A stretch of DNA of 64,000 bases from J027 sp965215855 (GCA_965215855.1 CBDCER010000003.1:2728001-2792000), one strand, 5' to 3'. Numbered from the stretch's first letter, positions 8,590-18,045 are shown. The notes: a model not told the origin generated them from the letters alone. Numbers and translations: made by a program.

Positions 8590-9579
8590 ATGACGCAAAA
8601 AGCTACCTGTCGCGCTACTAGCAACATCGCTTTCGTGAAATATTGGGGGCGGATTGACAATGACCTACGCTTGCCGATGAACGGCTCGATTTCGATGAAC
8701 CTGGCGGCGGCGACCACCACTACATCGGTTGAATTCGACCCGTTGCTGGGCCATGACGGAGTGGATGGCGGGGCGGGGCTGCACCTGAATGACAAACAGG
8801 CAGCGCGGGTTTTCCGCCATGTTGACCGTATTCGGGCGCTGGCCGGTATCAGGACCCGTGCCCGTGTCGCTACACGGAATAATTTCCCAATGGGGGCAGG
8901 GGTCGCGTCTTCGGCAGCGGCATTCGCGGCATTGACTGTGGCAGCAACACAAGCAGCGGATTTGCACCTGAGCGAACGTGAATTGACTATTCTGGCGCGA
9001 CAGGGATCGGGGTCGGCCTGTCGCTCTATTTCGGCGGGGTTTGTGGAATGGCATTATGGCGAAACCAGCGCGGACTCGTTTGCGGAGAGCATTGCGCCTG
9101 CCGGGCATTGGGACATCCGCGATTTGATTGCGATTACGCAGACCGAACACAAAGCCGTCGGATCTACTAAAGGCATGAATCTGGTGACGACCAGCCCGTT
9201 TAATGAAACCCGCGTGGCATTAACACAAGAAAGCCTGGATATTATCCGACGGGCTATTCTGGAGCGGGATTGGACGCGGTTTGGTGAGGAAACGGAGCGC
9301 GAGGCCGTGCGTTTGCATATGATCGCCATGACATCGCAGCCGCCAGTTTTTTACTGGAGTCCGGTCACGTTACGGATTATGCAAGCGGTTATGGATTGGC
9401 GGGCGGAGGGACTGGAAGCATATTACACCATCGACGCTGGGGCCAATGTACATGTGATAGCGCAGAGCCAAGATGCAACCGAACTGGAAACACGCCTCGG
9501 CCAGTTGGAGGGTGTGGGGGATGTCATCCATAGCCGCGTGGGGGATGGGGCGCGGCTGATTGATGAGCATTTGTTTTGA
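8590..9579 (+). CDS. mvaD: Diphosphomevalonate decarboxylase
   Basis: A 329-residue GHMP-fold enzyme of the mevalonate pathway that converts mevalonate 5-diphosphate to isopentenyl diphosphate using ATP. Visible family marks are NIAFVKYWGR near the N-terminus, the ATP-binding NNFPMGAGVASSAAAFAAL loop, the signature RQGSGSACRSISAGFVEW, and YTIDAGANVHV, which holds the Asp matching the catalytic aspartate. ATG 8590 is chosen because it opens directly on the conserved N-terminus; in-frame codons further upstream lie inside the DUF554 gene. The other mevalonate genes are not in the window. The presence of this pathway is typical of Chloroflexota among bacteria. Substrate choice between mevalonate diphosphate and phosphomevalonate relatives cannot be fixed by eye. 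Confidence 0.88.
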   Translation: MTQKATCRATSNIAFVKYWGRIDNDLRLPMNGSISMNLAAATTTTSVEFDPLLGHDGVDGGAGLHLNDKQAARVFRHVDRIRALAGIRTRARVATRNNFPMGAGVASSAAAFAALTVAATQAADLHLSERELTILARQGSGSACRSISAGFVEWHYGETSADSFAESIAPAGHWDIRDLIAITQTEHKAVGSTKGMNLVTTSPFNETRVALTQESLDIIRRAILERDWTRFGEETEREAVRLHMIAMTSQPPVFYWSPVTLRIMQAVMDWRAEGLEAYYTIDAGANVHVIAQSQDATELETRLGQLEGVGDVIHSRVGDGARLIDEHLF

Positions 9580-9682
9580 TGCTGCTGCGTGATGCCCACG
9601 TTGTTGCCTGAGATTCCCAGTAAATCCAATTCCATTCGCGTCGTGTACATCTACCATTGTTTCAGAATTACGCCCTTCTATT

Positions 9683-9688
9683 TATAAT
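9683..9688 (+). promoter_or_regulatory. Candidate -10 box (TATAAT) before the DUF4062 gene
   Basis: A perfect TATAAT lies 37 nt before ATG 9725. TTGTTT (9657-9662) is upstream with a long 20-nt spacer, so the -35 is doubtful. Confidence 0.33.
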
Positions 9689-9724
9689 GGATGCAAATTG
9701 CTAAATAGTGTGGAGACATTTTTG

Positions 9725-11311
9725 ATGACTCGCGTATTTGTCAGCTCCACCAGCCGTGATCTAATCAAACACCGTGAAAAAGTCAAGGATGCAATACTTG
9801 GTCTGGGAATGCAACCAGTTATGATGGAGCATTTCCCAGCGATGGATGCCGACGCGGTGTCTGCCTGCAAACAAAAAGTTCTGGATTGCGATTTATTTGT
9901 GGGCATTTATGCCTATCGCTATGGCTATATGCCGCAGGGTGCGGATCGCTCCATCACTGAAATGGAATACGATTGGGCCAAAGAAGCCGGAATCCCTATT
10001 CGCCCCTTTGTAGCTGACCAAACAGCAAATGAGTGGCGCAGCACTTTAAAAGACCTGTACCCTGACCTCAGCGGCGACGACCTGAACAAACTGGTCGAGA
10101 CAGGCGCAAATGCCGACAAACTAAAAGCTTTCAGAAACCGGATGGGGTCGGAAAAAGTATGGGCCACATTCACTTCTCCCGACTCGTTGGCTGCGGCAAT
10201 CTCACAAAGCTTGGCGCATGACGCCGAGCGCCTGACCCGCCGCGAACGCCAGCAACGCCGCCTGCTGCAGAGTGGATTTGGGATTATCGCCGTGCTGCTG
10301 ATTGCGATTGTGGCGGCAGTGCTACTTTCTGCCATCGATGAAACGGCTATCGCGGATCGCCAGGCTACTAATCAAGCCAGGGCCAGCCAGGAAGCCGGAA
10401 CGGCCACTGCTGAATATTTACTGATTCCCACACCACTTGAGGGCGAACGCTTTGCCGAGAGCGCGGTGGGAGTTGTGTTGGCGGAGTTTCTGGGGCCGGA
10501 TGATTATACACAGGAGACGCGCCGCCGTATTGAACGTCAATTCGAGCAAGAAAATGTACCATTTATATCCGTAAGCCGCCTCATTACAAGCCGAGAGCAA
10601 GCTCGTCTGGTAGGCAATACCTACAATGCAACCATTATTATTTGGGGGGAACGGTTCGAGTCAGGTGTCGAAGTATTCTATGAGATCACGCCGCGTCGTG
10701 AGAGGCGGGTAGAGGCTGTTGTTGAGAACGTGGCCGTGTCCGCCGATTTGGAGAATTTCAGTTCTTACATTTTCGAGGGGATGGATGTTTTATATGTGGT
10801 GAATTTTGTACAAGGGCAAATTCTTTACTTTGAAGAAAACTACAGTGATGCGCTAACCAATTTTGACGCGGCGGTGGGTCTTATTCCCGTAGGGTGGGAG
10901 CGCGATGTGAAAGCTGAGACACTGTATTTTTATCACGGCGTTGCCCATCAGCAATTTGACAATTTTGAAGTCGCCATCGCCGACTTCACTCACGCCATCG
11001 AACTTGATCCTGCCTATGCCGCTGCTTACAACAACCGAGGTATCGTCTACCGTAACCAGGGCGACCTGGAAGCCGCTATCGCCGATTACACCCGCGCTAT
11101 CGAGCTTGATCCTGCCTATGTCTTTGCTTACCATAACCGAGGTCTCGCCTACCGCAACCAGGGCGATCTAGAAGCTGCTATCGCTGATTACAGTCGTGCC
11201 ATCGAACTTGATCCTGACTATCCCGGTACTTACATTAACCGAGGTAACGTCTACGACAACCAGGGCAACGTAGAAGCCGCTATCGCTGAACAGCAGTGCC
11301 ATCGAACTTGA
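9725..11311 (+). CDS. DUF4062 - transmembrane - TPR protein, C-terminus cut short by a frameshift
   Basis: The N-terminus is a DUF4062 domain (TRVFVSSTSRDL, LDCDLFVGIYAYRYGY, SITEMEYDWA), a Rossmann-like module often fused to STAND ATPases or effector domains. A single membrane helix follows at about 180-205 (FGIIAVLLIAIVAAVLL), then a mixed domain and TPRs. The TPRs are encoded by nearly identical 102-bp units. In the fourth unit the spacing drops to 100 bp because two bases are missing after position 11289. Translation then shifts frame and stops at 11311, giving 528 residues. The remaining TPRs continue in another frame to 11690. ATG 9725 is favoured over TTG 9698 because GGAG (9712-9715) lies 9 nt upstream. 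The break could be a true mutation, phase variation or a sequencing error. Confidence 0.8.
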   Translation: MTRVFVSSTSRDLIKHREKVKDAILGLGMQPVMMEHFPAMDADAVSACKQKVLDCDLFVGIYAYRYGYMPQGADRSITEMEYDWAKEAGIPIRPFVADQTANEWRSTLKDLYPDLSGDDLNKLVETGANADKLKAFRNRMGSEKVWATFTSPDSLAAAISQSLAHDAERLTRRERQQRRLLQSGFGIIAVLLIAIVAAVLLSAIDETAIADRQATNQARASQEAGTATAEYLLIPTPLEGERFAESAVGVVLAEFLGPDDYTQETRRRIERQFEQENVPFISVSRLITSREQARLVGNTYNATIIIWGERFESGVEVFYEITPRRERRVEAVVENVAVSADLENFSSYIFEGMDVLYVVNFVQGQILYFEENYSDALTNFDAAVGLIPVGWERDVKAETLYFYHGVAHQQFDNFEVAIADFTHAIELDPAYAAAYNNRGIVYRNQGDLEAAIADYTRAIELDPAYVFAYHNRGLAYRNQGDLEAAIADYSRAIELDPDYPGTYINRGNVYDNQGNVEAAIAEQQCHRT

Positions 11312-11590
11312 TCCTGGCCTTGCCCTTGCTTACTATAACCGGGGTCTCGTCTACGGTAACCAGGGCAATTTAGAAGCCGCTATCGCCGATTTCACCCGTG
11401 CCATCGAACTTGATCCTGCTCTTGCCCTTGCTTACTATAACCGAGGTCTCGCCTACCGCAACCAGGGCAACATGGAAGCCGCTATCGCCGATTACACCCG
11501 CGCCATCGAACTTGATCCTGAATTTGCTGGTGCTTATTGGGGACGGGGCGATAGTTACTACCACTTCGGTGACTATGAAAATGCCATTGC
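10994..11590 (+). repeat. 102-bp tandem repeat encoding TPR units
   Basis: The sequence GCCATCGAACTTGATCC or a close variant recurs at 10994, 11096, 11198, 11298, 11400 and 11502. The spacing is 102 bp (34 codons, one TPR) except for one interval of 100 bp. The high DNA identity between units points to recent duplication or gene conversion. Confidence 0.9.
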
Positions 11591-11690
11591 TGATTACCGA
11601 ATGTACGGACAATTAACAGACTCGCTCGAACCTATCATGGTGGAGCGCATCGCTGAAATGGAGGCTGCATCCGATATATTGTCAGAATAA
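11292..11690 (+). pseudogene. Out-of-frame C-terminal TPR part of the DUF4062 protein
   Basis: This is the natural continuation of the preceding protein after the 2-nt deletion. It reads as AIELDPGLALAYYNRG and so on through three more TPRs, then a distinct C-cap (MYGQLTDSLEPIMVERIAEM) and a stop at 11690. The segment has a proper C-terminal cap and no stop codon in this frame, so the intact gene would have ended here at about 655 residues. An internal ATG at 11472 could only yield a 72-residue fragment without a clear ribosome binding site. Confidence 0.75.
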
Positions 11691-11824
11691 CTCGACGAGG
11701 ATTCAGTGAGCCAGGAGATTTTCAGTGCTTCCGATATATCGGCGTCAAGAAATATTCGCCTTATGCGCCGAATCGTTGCATAATGGAAGTATCCTTTGCT
11801 GGCAGTCACTATTGGGAGACTATC

Positions 11825-12514
11825 TTGCGCGAACGGGTTATCAAGCTACTCCGATTTAGTGTCCTGACCTTGCTTCTGGTGGGTTGCATTCGCCCCCTGG
11901 AAGAAGGGGGAACGCCAACTGCCGAGGGTACTACTATTGTGCCCACGCCCCCAACCATTGTGGGTAATGGCACAACAACATCCCCAACAACAACGTCCCA
12001 AGATACAGGGACACTCAGTAATGCTGATCGCCTAGCAATCCAGACCTATTTGCAGGTGGAGACTGGCAAGCAGGTAACGCCTGGCACATTGGTTGATTGG
12101 CAGGTGATACCCATTGGCGCGGATTCAGTGGTGGGGTTTTCATACACCAATCCTAGCGGTTTGCCGTGTGCGGGAGCGGTGATGGTTAATCGGAGTGGCG
12201 CTCAGGGGTTATTCGTTTATAACGGCGAGGCGCAATGTGCGACTGAACCTGGCGCACGGGCGGTGGGCGGCAACTGGTTTTTCCTGACGTGGCATAATAA
12301 CCAGCCACTCCGTGCTGTGGTGGGCGAAATCTTCAGCTCCGCACTACCCGTTAATGTCGCCACGATCATGTTTGAAGATGGCCGAGACATGACTTCCTCC
12401 ATGACTGGCAATCGGTTTTTGTATATCAGAACCGATAGCATAGTCAGTGCGACGCGTGTTCAATTTATAAATGAACAAGGCAATATTGAGCAAGAAGTGT
12501 TTATGCAGCCCTGA
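11825..12514 (+). CDS. Lipoprotein of unknown function
   Basis: A 229-residue protein with a lipoprotein signal peptide: a basic start (MRERVIKLLRF), a hydrophobic core and the lipobox LLLVGC, making Cys21 the lipidated residue. A Thr/Pro-rich linker of about 40 residues follows, then a globular domain of about 150 residues with no family I recognise (GFSYTNPSGLPCAGAVMV, GGNWFFLTWHNN). The TTG at 11825 is preferred because GGGAG (11814-11818) precedes it by 6 nt and it places the signal peptide correctly; an ATG at 11783 would add 14 polar residues. It would be anchored to the outer face of the membrane. The next gene follows closely, suggesting a shared transcript. Confidence 0.72.
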   Translation: MRERVIKLLRFSVLTLLLVGCIRPLEEGGTPTAEGTTIVPTPPTIVGNGTTTSPTTTSQDTGTLSNADRLAIQTYLQVETGKQVTPGTLVDWQVIPIGADSVVGFSYTNPSGLPCAGAVMVNRSGAQGLFVYNGEAQCATEPGARAVGGNWFFLTWHNNQPLRAVVGEIFSSALPVNVATIMFEDGRDMTSSMTGNRFLYIRTDSIVSATRVQFINEQGNIEQEVFMQP

Positions 12515-12558
12515 TGCTGGTATGGACTATCGAGCGTTGGGAGTGGAAAGGTGGCGGC

Positions 12559-13953
12559 ATGACAAAACGACTGATTGATTGGTTACCGCTTATTTTTGCG
12601 GTGGTTGCGCTACCATTTTCGGTGGCGGCGCTTTATCTCGTTCTAAATCTCGAAGACCCGGTTATTTATGAGCAGGGTTCGCTGGATAGCGAGGTAGCAG
12701 CAGATGTGGCTGCACGGGCATTAGACCAGGCACAGCAGAACAATGAAACGGCGGGAACCGTTCTCGGTTTGTTGGAAGGCGGTTCGGTGCTATTGACGGT
12801 GACGGTGGTACTATTGGCTGGAACCACAATCTTGAATATCCGCGATTTACGCGAGGATTTGGAAAGCAAGGCCGAATCTAACCGCGAAAGCATTGAAAAA
12901 ACGGTCGGGATGCAAAAAGAGCGTTTGGATACACTGGCTAATAACCTTGAAAAACAGGCAGATGCAAGCCAGGAACGTGTCGAAAGAGAGTTGAAAGCGC
13001 GTGAAGATCAACTGAATATGTTGACCGCCAATCTTTCGTCGTTGACCGATGAATCGCAAGCCCGGCTGGATGCGTTGGATGCGATGGTGACATCTCAATT
13101 GCAGATCGCTCGTGAAGAAGCTGAGAAGTCCTTCCGTGTTTTGCAGTTGCAAATGCTGGCGCAGCAACAAGTCCGTTCTGGGAACTACGATACCGCGATC
13201 TTCCGTCTGCTAGAAGCGTATCCGCTGGACCCGCATAATCAGACGACCAACTATTTGTTGGGGTACTTGTATACGGCACAACGCCGGTTTGAGGAAGCCA
13301 GTGATTATTTGAAGACGGCGCTGGATACTGATCCTGAATTTGCACCCGCGTTGGCTGCATTGGGTTTGGCGCAACGTCGCTTTGGTGACCAGATCAAGGA
13401 TAATCAGCACGAGCGCAACCGCTATTGGGCTGAGGCCGAAACCAATCTGTTACGTGCCCTGGATAGCGATGCCAGCCTGGTTGATGCAGATGGCGAAAGT
13501 TACTTTGGTACGCTGGGTGGGCTATATCGTCGCCAGAAACGCTATGAGGATGCGACATTGGCCTATGAGCAGGCGCTCAGGGCAACGCCACAATCGTCCT
13601 ATCCGGTCAGTAATCTGGCAACACTTTATAAACATGCGGGCGAGGAAGACAAAGCGGCGACGATGTTCGAGCGTGTGCAGCAGGCTGCTGAAACGAAGCT
13701 GTCGAGCAATGCGGGGGATCATTGGGCGCGGCTGGATCTGGCACAAGCGTATTTGGTTTTGGGGAATGCTACCGAAGCAATCAATCAATACAATCAGGTC
13801 ATTACGCAGAAGCCGTCAATTGGTGCTTTGTATACAGCACTGGACACACTGAATTTCCTGAGTGAAGCACCGCAACCGCCTCAGAAAATCGGTAAGGTGA
13901 TTGAGGCTATCCAACAAGCTATTGGTAGCTATTCTCAGTCCGACGAAAAGTAG
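12559..13953 (+). CDS. Membrane-anchored coiled-coil and TPR protein
   Basis: A 464-residue protein. Two hydrophobic helices lie near residues 8-30 and 75-95, followed by a long charged coiled coil (about 100-200, rich in Glu, Lys, Asn and Gln) and then TPRs from about 205 onward (LLEAYPLDPHNQTTNYLLGYLYTA, DTDPEFAPALAALGLAQRR). The coiled coil and TPRs are probably cytoplasmic and act as a protein-binding scaffold; no enzymatic motif is seen. ATG 12559 has AAAGG 7 nt upstream. An alternative ATG at 12514 overlaps the stop codon of the lipoprotein gene, which would imply translational coupling. The gene converges with the kinase hybrid on the minus strand, leaving only 19 nt between them. Confidence 0.75.
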   Translation: MTKRLIDWLPLIFAVVALPFSVAALYLVLNLEDPVIYEQGSLDSEVAADVAARALDQAQQNNETAGTVLGLLEGGSVLLTVTVVLLAGTTILNIRDLREDLESKAESNRESIEKTVGMQKERLDTLANNLEKQADASQERVERELKAREDQLNMLTANLSSLTDESQARLDALDAMVTSQLQIAREEAEKSFRVLQLQMLAQQQVRSGNYDTAIFRLLEAYPLDPHNQTTNYLLGYLYTAQRRFEEASDYLKTALDTDPEFAPALAALGLAQRRFGDQIKDNQHERNRYWAEAETNLLRALDSDASLVDADGESYFGTLGGLYRRQKRYEDATLAYEQALRATPQSSYPVSNLATLYKHAGEEDKAATMFERVQQAAETKLSSNAGDHWARLDLAQAYLVLGNATEAINQYNQVITQKPSIGALYTALDTLNFLSEAPQPPQKIGKVIEAIQQAIGSYSQSDEK

Positions 13954-13972
13954 AACAAGATTCTGCAACGAG

Positions 13973-15685
13973 TCAGGCAGCGTCAACAGGTAGCCAGACC
14001 ATGAAGGTCGAACCTTTTCCGGGACTACCTTCACTTTCAACATCAATCCTGCCATGATGGCGATCCACAATCTCTTTGGCAATTGATAACCCTAGGCCAG
14101 TGCCTGGTACATTATCTTCGTGGCTGGCTGAACCCCGGAAAAACCTTTCAAATAGGTGTTGTTGGTCGTCTGATGAGATGCCACGTCCGGTGTCGCTGAC
14201 ACTGAAACCCACCCATTGACTGTCTTCGGACTGACGTACCCAGGTGTGAACCATTACGCTGCCGCCCATGGGGGTATAGGCAAAGGCATTCGTTAATAGA
14301 ATATTGAGAACCTGGGCAAGTAAGCGCCAGTCTGAGCGGGTATTGGGTATAACATCCTGGGTTTGGAGTGTTAACGTGATGTCTTTGCTCTCGGCCAACT
14401 GTACTCGGTCGGTCACGCATTCTTTTACCAAGCGATTGAGGTCTGTGGGCGAAAAACTGAATGTTTCACGCTTCTGATCAAGTCGCGACAATGTCAATAG
14501 TCCCTCGACGAGATCCTCTAAGCGGTCGGTCTCGCGGTTCAGGGTAGCCATATAGACGTCACGTTTGACCGGATTTCTCTCTAACAGATAATGATGCAGC
14601 TTAATGTTGGCGATGGGTGTGCGGAGTTCGTGTGAGACATTGGAGACAAACTCGTCCTTCATCTGGCTGAGTGCCTTCAGTTGCTCATTAGCACGGATGA
14701 GTTGCTCAGTACGCTCGTTGACGCGCTTCTCAAGTTCACCGGCATGTTGCTTGACTTGTTCTTGTAAGCGTGCTTGACTAATGGCAATCGCTAATTGTGT
14801 GGTGATTTCACTAATCACCTCAACCCGATCTTCATCAAACACACTTCCAGACACAGCGCCCAGACTCACAAACCCGACTAATTCTTGTTTTAAGTTCAAT
14901 GGCACATTTAATATTGCGCCTAGCTCCTTTAAGGCCGGAAGCTGTAGATCGGTCGATATTTGCACGAGCGTTGAGGTTTCATCGTAGCGGATAATTTCTC
15001 CACGCTGGAGAGTTAGAAGGAACTCCTCAACACCACTCCACGCTTCTATAGGGAATCTGGCACCAATCGGAATCATCATGGTGTCGGGAATTTCTCCGGC
15101 AACCAGGACCACTTCGCGGGTTTCAGCCTCGAACATGACCACGCCCCCCGCCAAACATGGAACGATCTGCATGATGTGGTGCAAAGCGACCTGGGCAATT
15201 TCTTCTGTGGACTGAGCTGCCAAGATGGCCCGATCAATCTCATGGAGGATTTGTAGACGTTCGGCATAGTGACGGAGTGCCATCTCGGCACGAGTACGTG
15301 CCCGACGAATATCGGCTTCTTGCAATGCACGCTTGATAGCAGGCAACAGACGAGTGAGGTTATCTTTCATCAAATAGTCGTGCGCACCCAGTCGCATTGC
15401 CTCCACAGCGACCGCTTCGCCAATTGTGCCGGATACAATAACAAAGGGAATATCTGGCCCAACCTCTTTGAACAAGATCAGCGCATCGCGCCCGCTGAAC
15501 TGCGGCATACTGTAGTCAGAAATGACAATATCCCACTTTTCTTGTATGAGAGCTGCACGCAAAGCACTAGGTGTATCAACTCGTTTATATATCGGATCGT
15601 AGCCACCGCGCCGCAACATGCGGATTAACAAGAGTGCATCATCTTCCAAATCTTCGACCACCAAGACACGTAGGGGAATCTCCAT
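13973..15685 (-). CDS. Receiver-GAF-histidine kinase hybrid
   Basis: A 570-residue signalling protein. Residues 1-125 form a receiver domain (VLVVEDLEDD, phospho-acceptor in VISDYSMP, K in YLMKDN). A GAF domain follows at about 150-310, then a coiled linker, a HisKA dimerisation domain with SHELRTP (His352) and a HATPase domain with an N-box (LLTNAFAY), DTGRGIS and GTGLGLS. It is cytoplasmic, with no membrane segment. The order receiver-first is typical of kinases that are themselves controlled by an upstream kinase. It is the last gene of a three-gene minus-strand operon, 4 nt after the CheY-like gene. GGGAGGA precedes its ATG. Confidence 0.92.
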   Translation of the reverse strand: MEIPLRVLVVEDLEDDALLLIRMLRRGGYDPIYKRVDTPSALRAALIQEKWDIVISDYSMPQFSGRDALILFKEVGPDIPFVIVSGTIGEAVAVEAMRLGAHDYLMKDNLTRLLPAIKRALQEADIRRARTRAEMALRHYAERLQILHEIDRAILAAQSTEEIAQVALHHIMQIVPCLAGGVVMFEAETREVVLVAGEIPDTMMIPIGARFPIEAWSGVEEFLLTLQRGEIIRYDETSTLVQISTDLQLPALKELGAILNVPLNLKQELVGFVSLGAVSGSVFDEDRVEVISEITTQLAIAISQARLQEQVKQHAGELEKRVNERTEQLIRANEQLKALSQMKDEFVSNVSHELRTPIANIKLHHYLLERNPVKRDVYMATLNRETDRLEDLVEGLLTLSRLDQKRETFSFSPTDLNRLVKECVTDRVQLAESKDITLTLQTQDVIPNTRSDWRLLAQVLNILLTNAFAYTPMGGSVMVHTWVRQSEDSQWVGFSVSDTGRGISSDDQQHLFERFFRGSASHEDNVPGTGLGLSIAKEIVDRHHGRIDVESEGSPGKGSTFMVWLPVDAA

Positions 15686-15689
15686 GATA

Positions 15690-16136
15690 CTATCCTCCCG
15701 CCTCTGGTGGTGCTTCGTTCAAAAGAACCCAGTAAAGTCCTAACTGGCGCACCGCTTCAGAAAATTGGGCGAAGTCGACTGGTTTACGAATGTAGCTGTT
15801 AGCCCCCAATTCATAGCTATCGATGATGTCGTTCTCTTCGTCGGAGGATGTAAGGACGACGATTGGTAACGTTTTGGTGCGTTGATCGGCTCGCAATTGT
15901 CGCAATACCTCTAATCCATTGACGCGCGGTAATTTGAGGTCGAGCAAGACAACCTGTGGCAAGTTGCAGGCATCACGGTCTGCGTAAATGCCCTGGCAAA
16001 ACAGATAATCCAGCGCCTCAACACCATCGTTGACAACTACAACCTCATTCACGATATTGCTGCGAGTCAATGCACGCAGTATCAAGGTCTGATCGTCTGG
16101 GTTGTCCTCGACCAATAAAATCACTTTAGGTTTCAT
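15690..16136 (-). CDS. CheY-like single-domain response regulator (Rcp1-type)
   Basis: A 148-residue stand-alone receiver: LLVEDNPDDQ acidic pocket, phospho-acceptor Asp in VVLLDLKLPRVNG, LTSSDEENDI and the K in YIRKPVDF. The long loop before the phospho-acceptor strand (FCQGIYADRDACNLPQ) is typical of Rcp1-like regulators paired with phytochrome-type kinases. There is no output domain, so it likely passes phosphate or binds partners. It lies between two kinase genes with gaps of 8 and 4 nt. AGGAG precedes the ATG. Confidence 0.92.
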   Translation of the reverse strand: MKPKVILLVEDNPDDQTLILRALTRSNIVNEVVVVNDGVEALDYLFCQGIYADRDACNLPQVVLLDLKLPRVNGLEVLRQLRADQRTKTLPIVVLTSSDEENDIIDSYELGANSYIRKPVDFAQFSEAVRQLGLYWVLLNEAPPEAGG

Positions 16137-16144
16137 CCTGACTC

Positions 16145-17944
16145 CTATTCCAAAGGCAACGTGAAGTAAAACGTAGCGCCTTTATCAACTTCTGCTTCGG
16201 CCCACACCCGTCCACCATGACGGTGAATAATACGTTGTACAGTTGCTAGGCCAATGCCTGTGCCTTTGAATTCATTGGCGTGGTGAAGACGTTGGAAGGC
16301 TCCGAACAGTTTATCGGCATAGCGCATGTTGAAGCCAGCTCCGTTGTCGCTCACTGAGATAACATGTTCATTTCCCTGGATCGATGCTTTGAAGGTGATC
16401 TGGGCATTGTTCCGTTTACTGGTAAATTTCCAAGCGTTTTCGAGTAGATTCTGAAGTACAACGCGCAGTAAAGTGCCGTCGCCGCGTGCCACGATTCCTT
16501 CGTCAATCTTAACTTCAACCCGACGCTCCGGCTGCATTCGGCGGAGTTCGGCCACAATGTCTTGTGCTTGCACGCTAAGGTCAACAGCTTGCCGGCGTAG
16601 TTCCTGTCGGGTCACCCGCGACAATGTCAAAATATCGTCGATCAACTGTCCCATTCGCTGGCTGCCAGCCCGCACACGCTGGAGATAATCCTGGCCTTCG
16701 GCATCTAGTTGGTGATGATAGTCTTCCAAGAGTGCCTGACTAAACCCATCAATGGCTCGCAGCGGCGCACGTAGGTCATGCGACACTGAATAGGCAAAAG
16801 ACTCCAATTCTTGGTTTGCCATTTGAAGCTGATGGGTGCGTTCTATCACCCTCTGCTCCAACTCTGCATTTAGCCTGTGAATTTCGAGTTCGGCCTGTTT
16901 ACGTTCAGTGACATCTTCTCCAATGGACTGGTATTCGAATATCTGCCCGTCTTTGTTGAACAAAGCCCGGTCAATCCATCGTTGCCAGCCACGGATTCCG
17001 TCCGGAGTAAAGACCTCATGCTCGTAAGACACGATAGGATTATCTTGTGTCAACGATGAATAGTGCTGGTGAACGCTTTCCCGGTCCGCTTCAGGGATAA
17101 ATTGGAAGAAATTCTGTCCCTCCAATTCTTCACGTGGTTTATCAAAGTATTCGCAATAACGTCGATTGACAAAGGTTAATATTCCATCACTTTGGAAACG
17201 GCAGATGAGGACTGGCAGATCCTCAACAACGTTGCGATAGCGTTTTTCACTAGCCAGCAAAGCTTCTTCAGCCTGTTTACGCTCGGTGATGTCACGTGCG
17301 ACCAAAACCATGCCAGCTGGAAAGTTGCCAGTATGCTCAGGTAGAAGGGAGCGTGACAGGGAGACCGGAACCGCTGTTCCTTCTCGCGTCACGAGATCTG
17401 TCTCAACCACGCGATTCATCAAGAGAGCAGTGTTCTTCGACAGGTCTTCACCCAGAATGGAGGCAACTGGCTGCCCGACCAATGCTTCTTCCCGCCAGCC
17501 TAACAGACGAAGTGCAGCTGGATTGACCATTCTAATAATCGCATCGGAATCGATAACCATGAGGGCGTCCATCATCGAATCAATCAGGCTCTCCAGGAAA
17601 TCCCTGGATACTGTCGATTCAAATAGTTCTTCGCCTAACGCATTGATTCCTACAGCTAGGGCATCATAGACATCGCCGGTATCACTTACCGGTAAAGCTC
17701 TGGAAAAGTCGAGGTTGGCAATGGCGATCAGGCCATCCATCAATTCGGCTGTCCGCAGGCCGTCCTGATCGGTGGATTCAGGTCGCTCTGACAGCGTTTT
17801 GGCGAGAACACTCAGTTCAATATTAATTTCATTCAAATCATCATCGTTACCGGAAGGAGTCAGTGCGGTCTCAAAATTACCGGCATTGAGATGTCTAAGA
17901 ACATTGAGAATATATTCGAGTTGTGACTCGGCATCAGAAGCCAA
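16145..17944 (-). CDS. PAS-PAS histidine kinase
   Basis: A 599-residue soluble kinase. The first 120 residues show a HAMP/coiled-like region repeating a 'DLNEINIELSVLAKTL' style helix. Two PAS domains follow at about 120-240 (LIDSMMDALMVIDSDAIIRM) and 245-360 (FVNRRYCEYFDKPREEL), the second with a PAC segment. The HisKA box is SVSHDLRAPLRAIDGF (His389), the version usual in phytochrome-like kinases, and the HATPase has LENAWKF, DNGAGF and GTGIGLATV. The TTG start is supported by AAGGGA 8 nt upstream. It probably phosphorylates the next gene's receiver. The ligand or light sensing of the PAS domains cannot be told. Confidence 0.9.
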   Translation of the reverse strand: MASDAESQLEYILNVLRHLNAGNFETALTPSGNDDDLNEINIELSVLAKTLSERPESTDQDGLRTAELMDGLIAIANLDFSRALPVSDTGDVYDALAVGINALGEELFESTVSRDFLESLIDSMMDALMVIDSDAIIRMVNPAALRLLGWREEALVGQPVASILGEDLSKNTALLMNRVVETDLVTREGTAVPVSLSRSLLPEHTGNFPAGMVLVARDITERKQAEEALLASEKRYRNVVEDLPVLICRFQSDGILTFVNRRYCEYFDKPREELEGQNFFQFIPEADRESVHQHYSSLTQDNPIVSYEHEVFTPDGIRGWQRWIDRALFNKDGQIFEYQSIGEDVTERKQAELEIHRLNAELEQRVIERTHQLQMANQELESFAYSVSHDLRAPLRAIDGFSQALLEDYHHQLDAEGQDYLQRVRAGSQRMGQLIDDILTLSRVTRQELRRQAVDLSVQAQDIVAELRRMQPERRVEVKIDEGIVARGDGTLLRVVLQNLLENAWKFTSKRNNAQITFKASIQGNEHVISVSDNGAGFNMRYADKLFGAFQRLHHANEFKGTGIGLATVQRIIHRHGGRVWAEAEVDKGATFYFTLPLE

Positions 17945-18045
17945 TTCATATATCCCTTCAAACTTCTACAACATATTGCTACAGTTGGGCGATTTATCGG
18001 CAGACAACGGCATGAACAACCAATCGCCTTCTATGTAAGTATTCC

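Noticed and set aside
10994..11590. CRISPR-like or satellite repeat
   Set aside because: The 102-bp units encode TPRs (34 residues each) and have no spacers.
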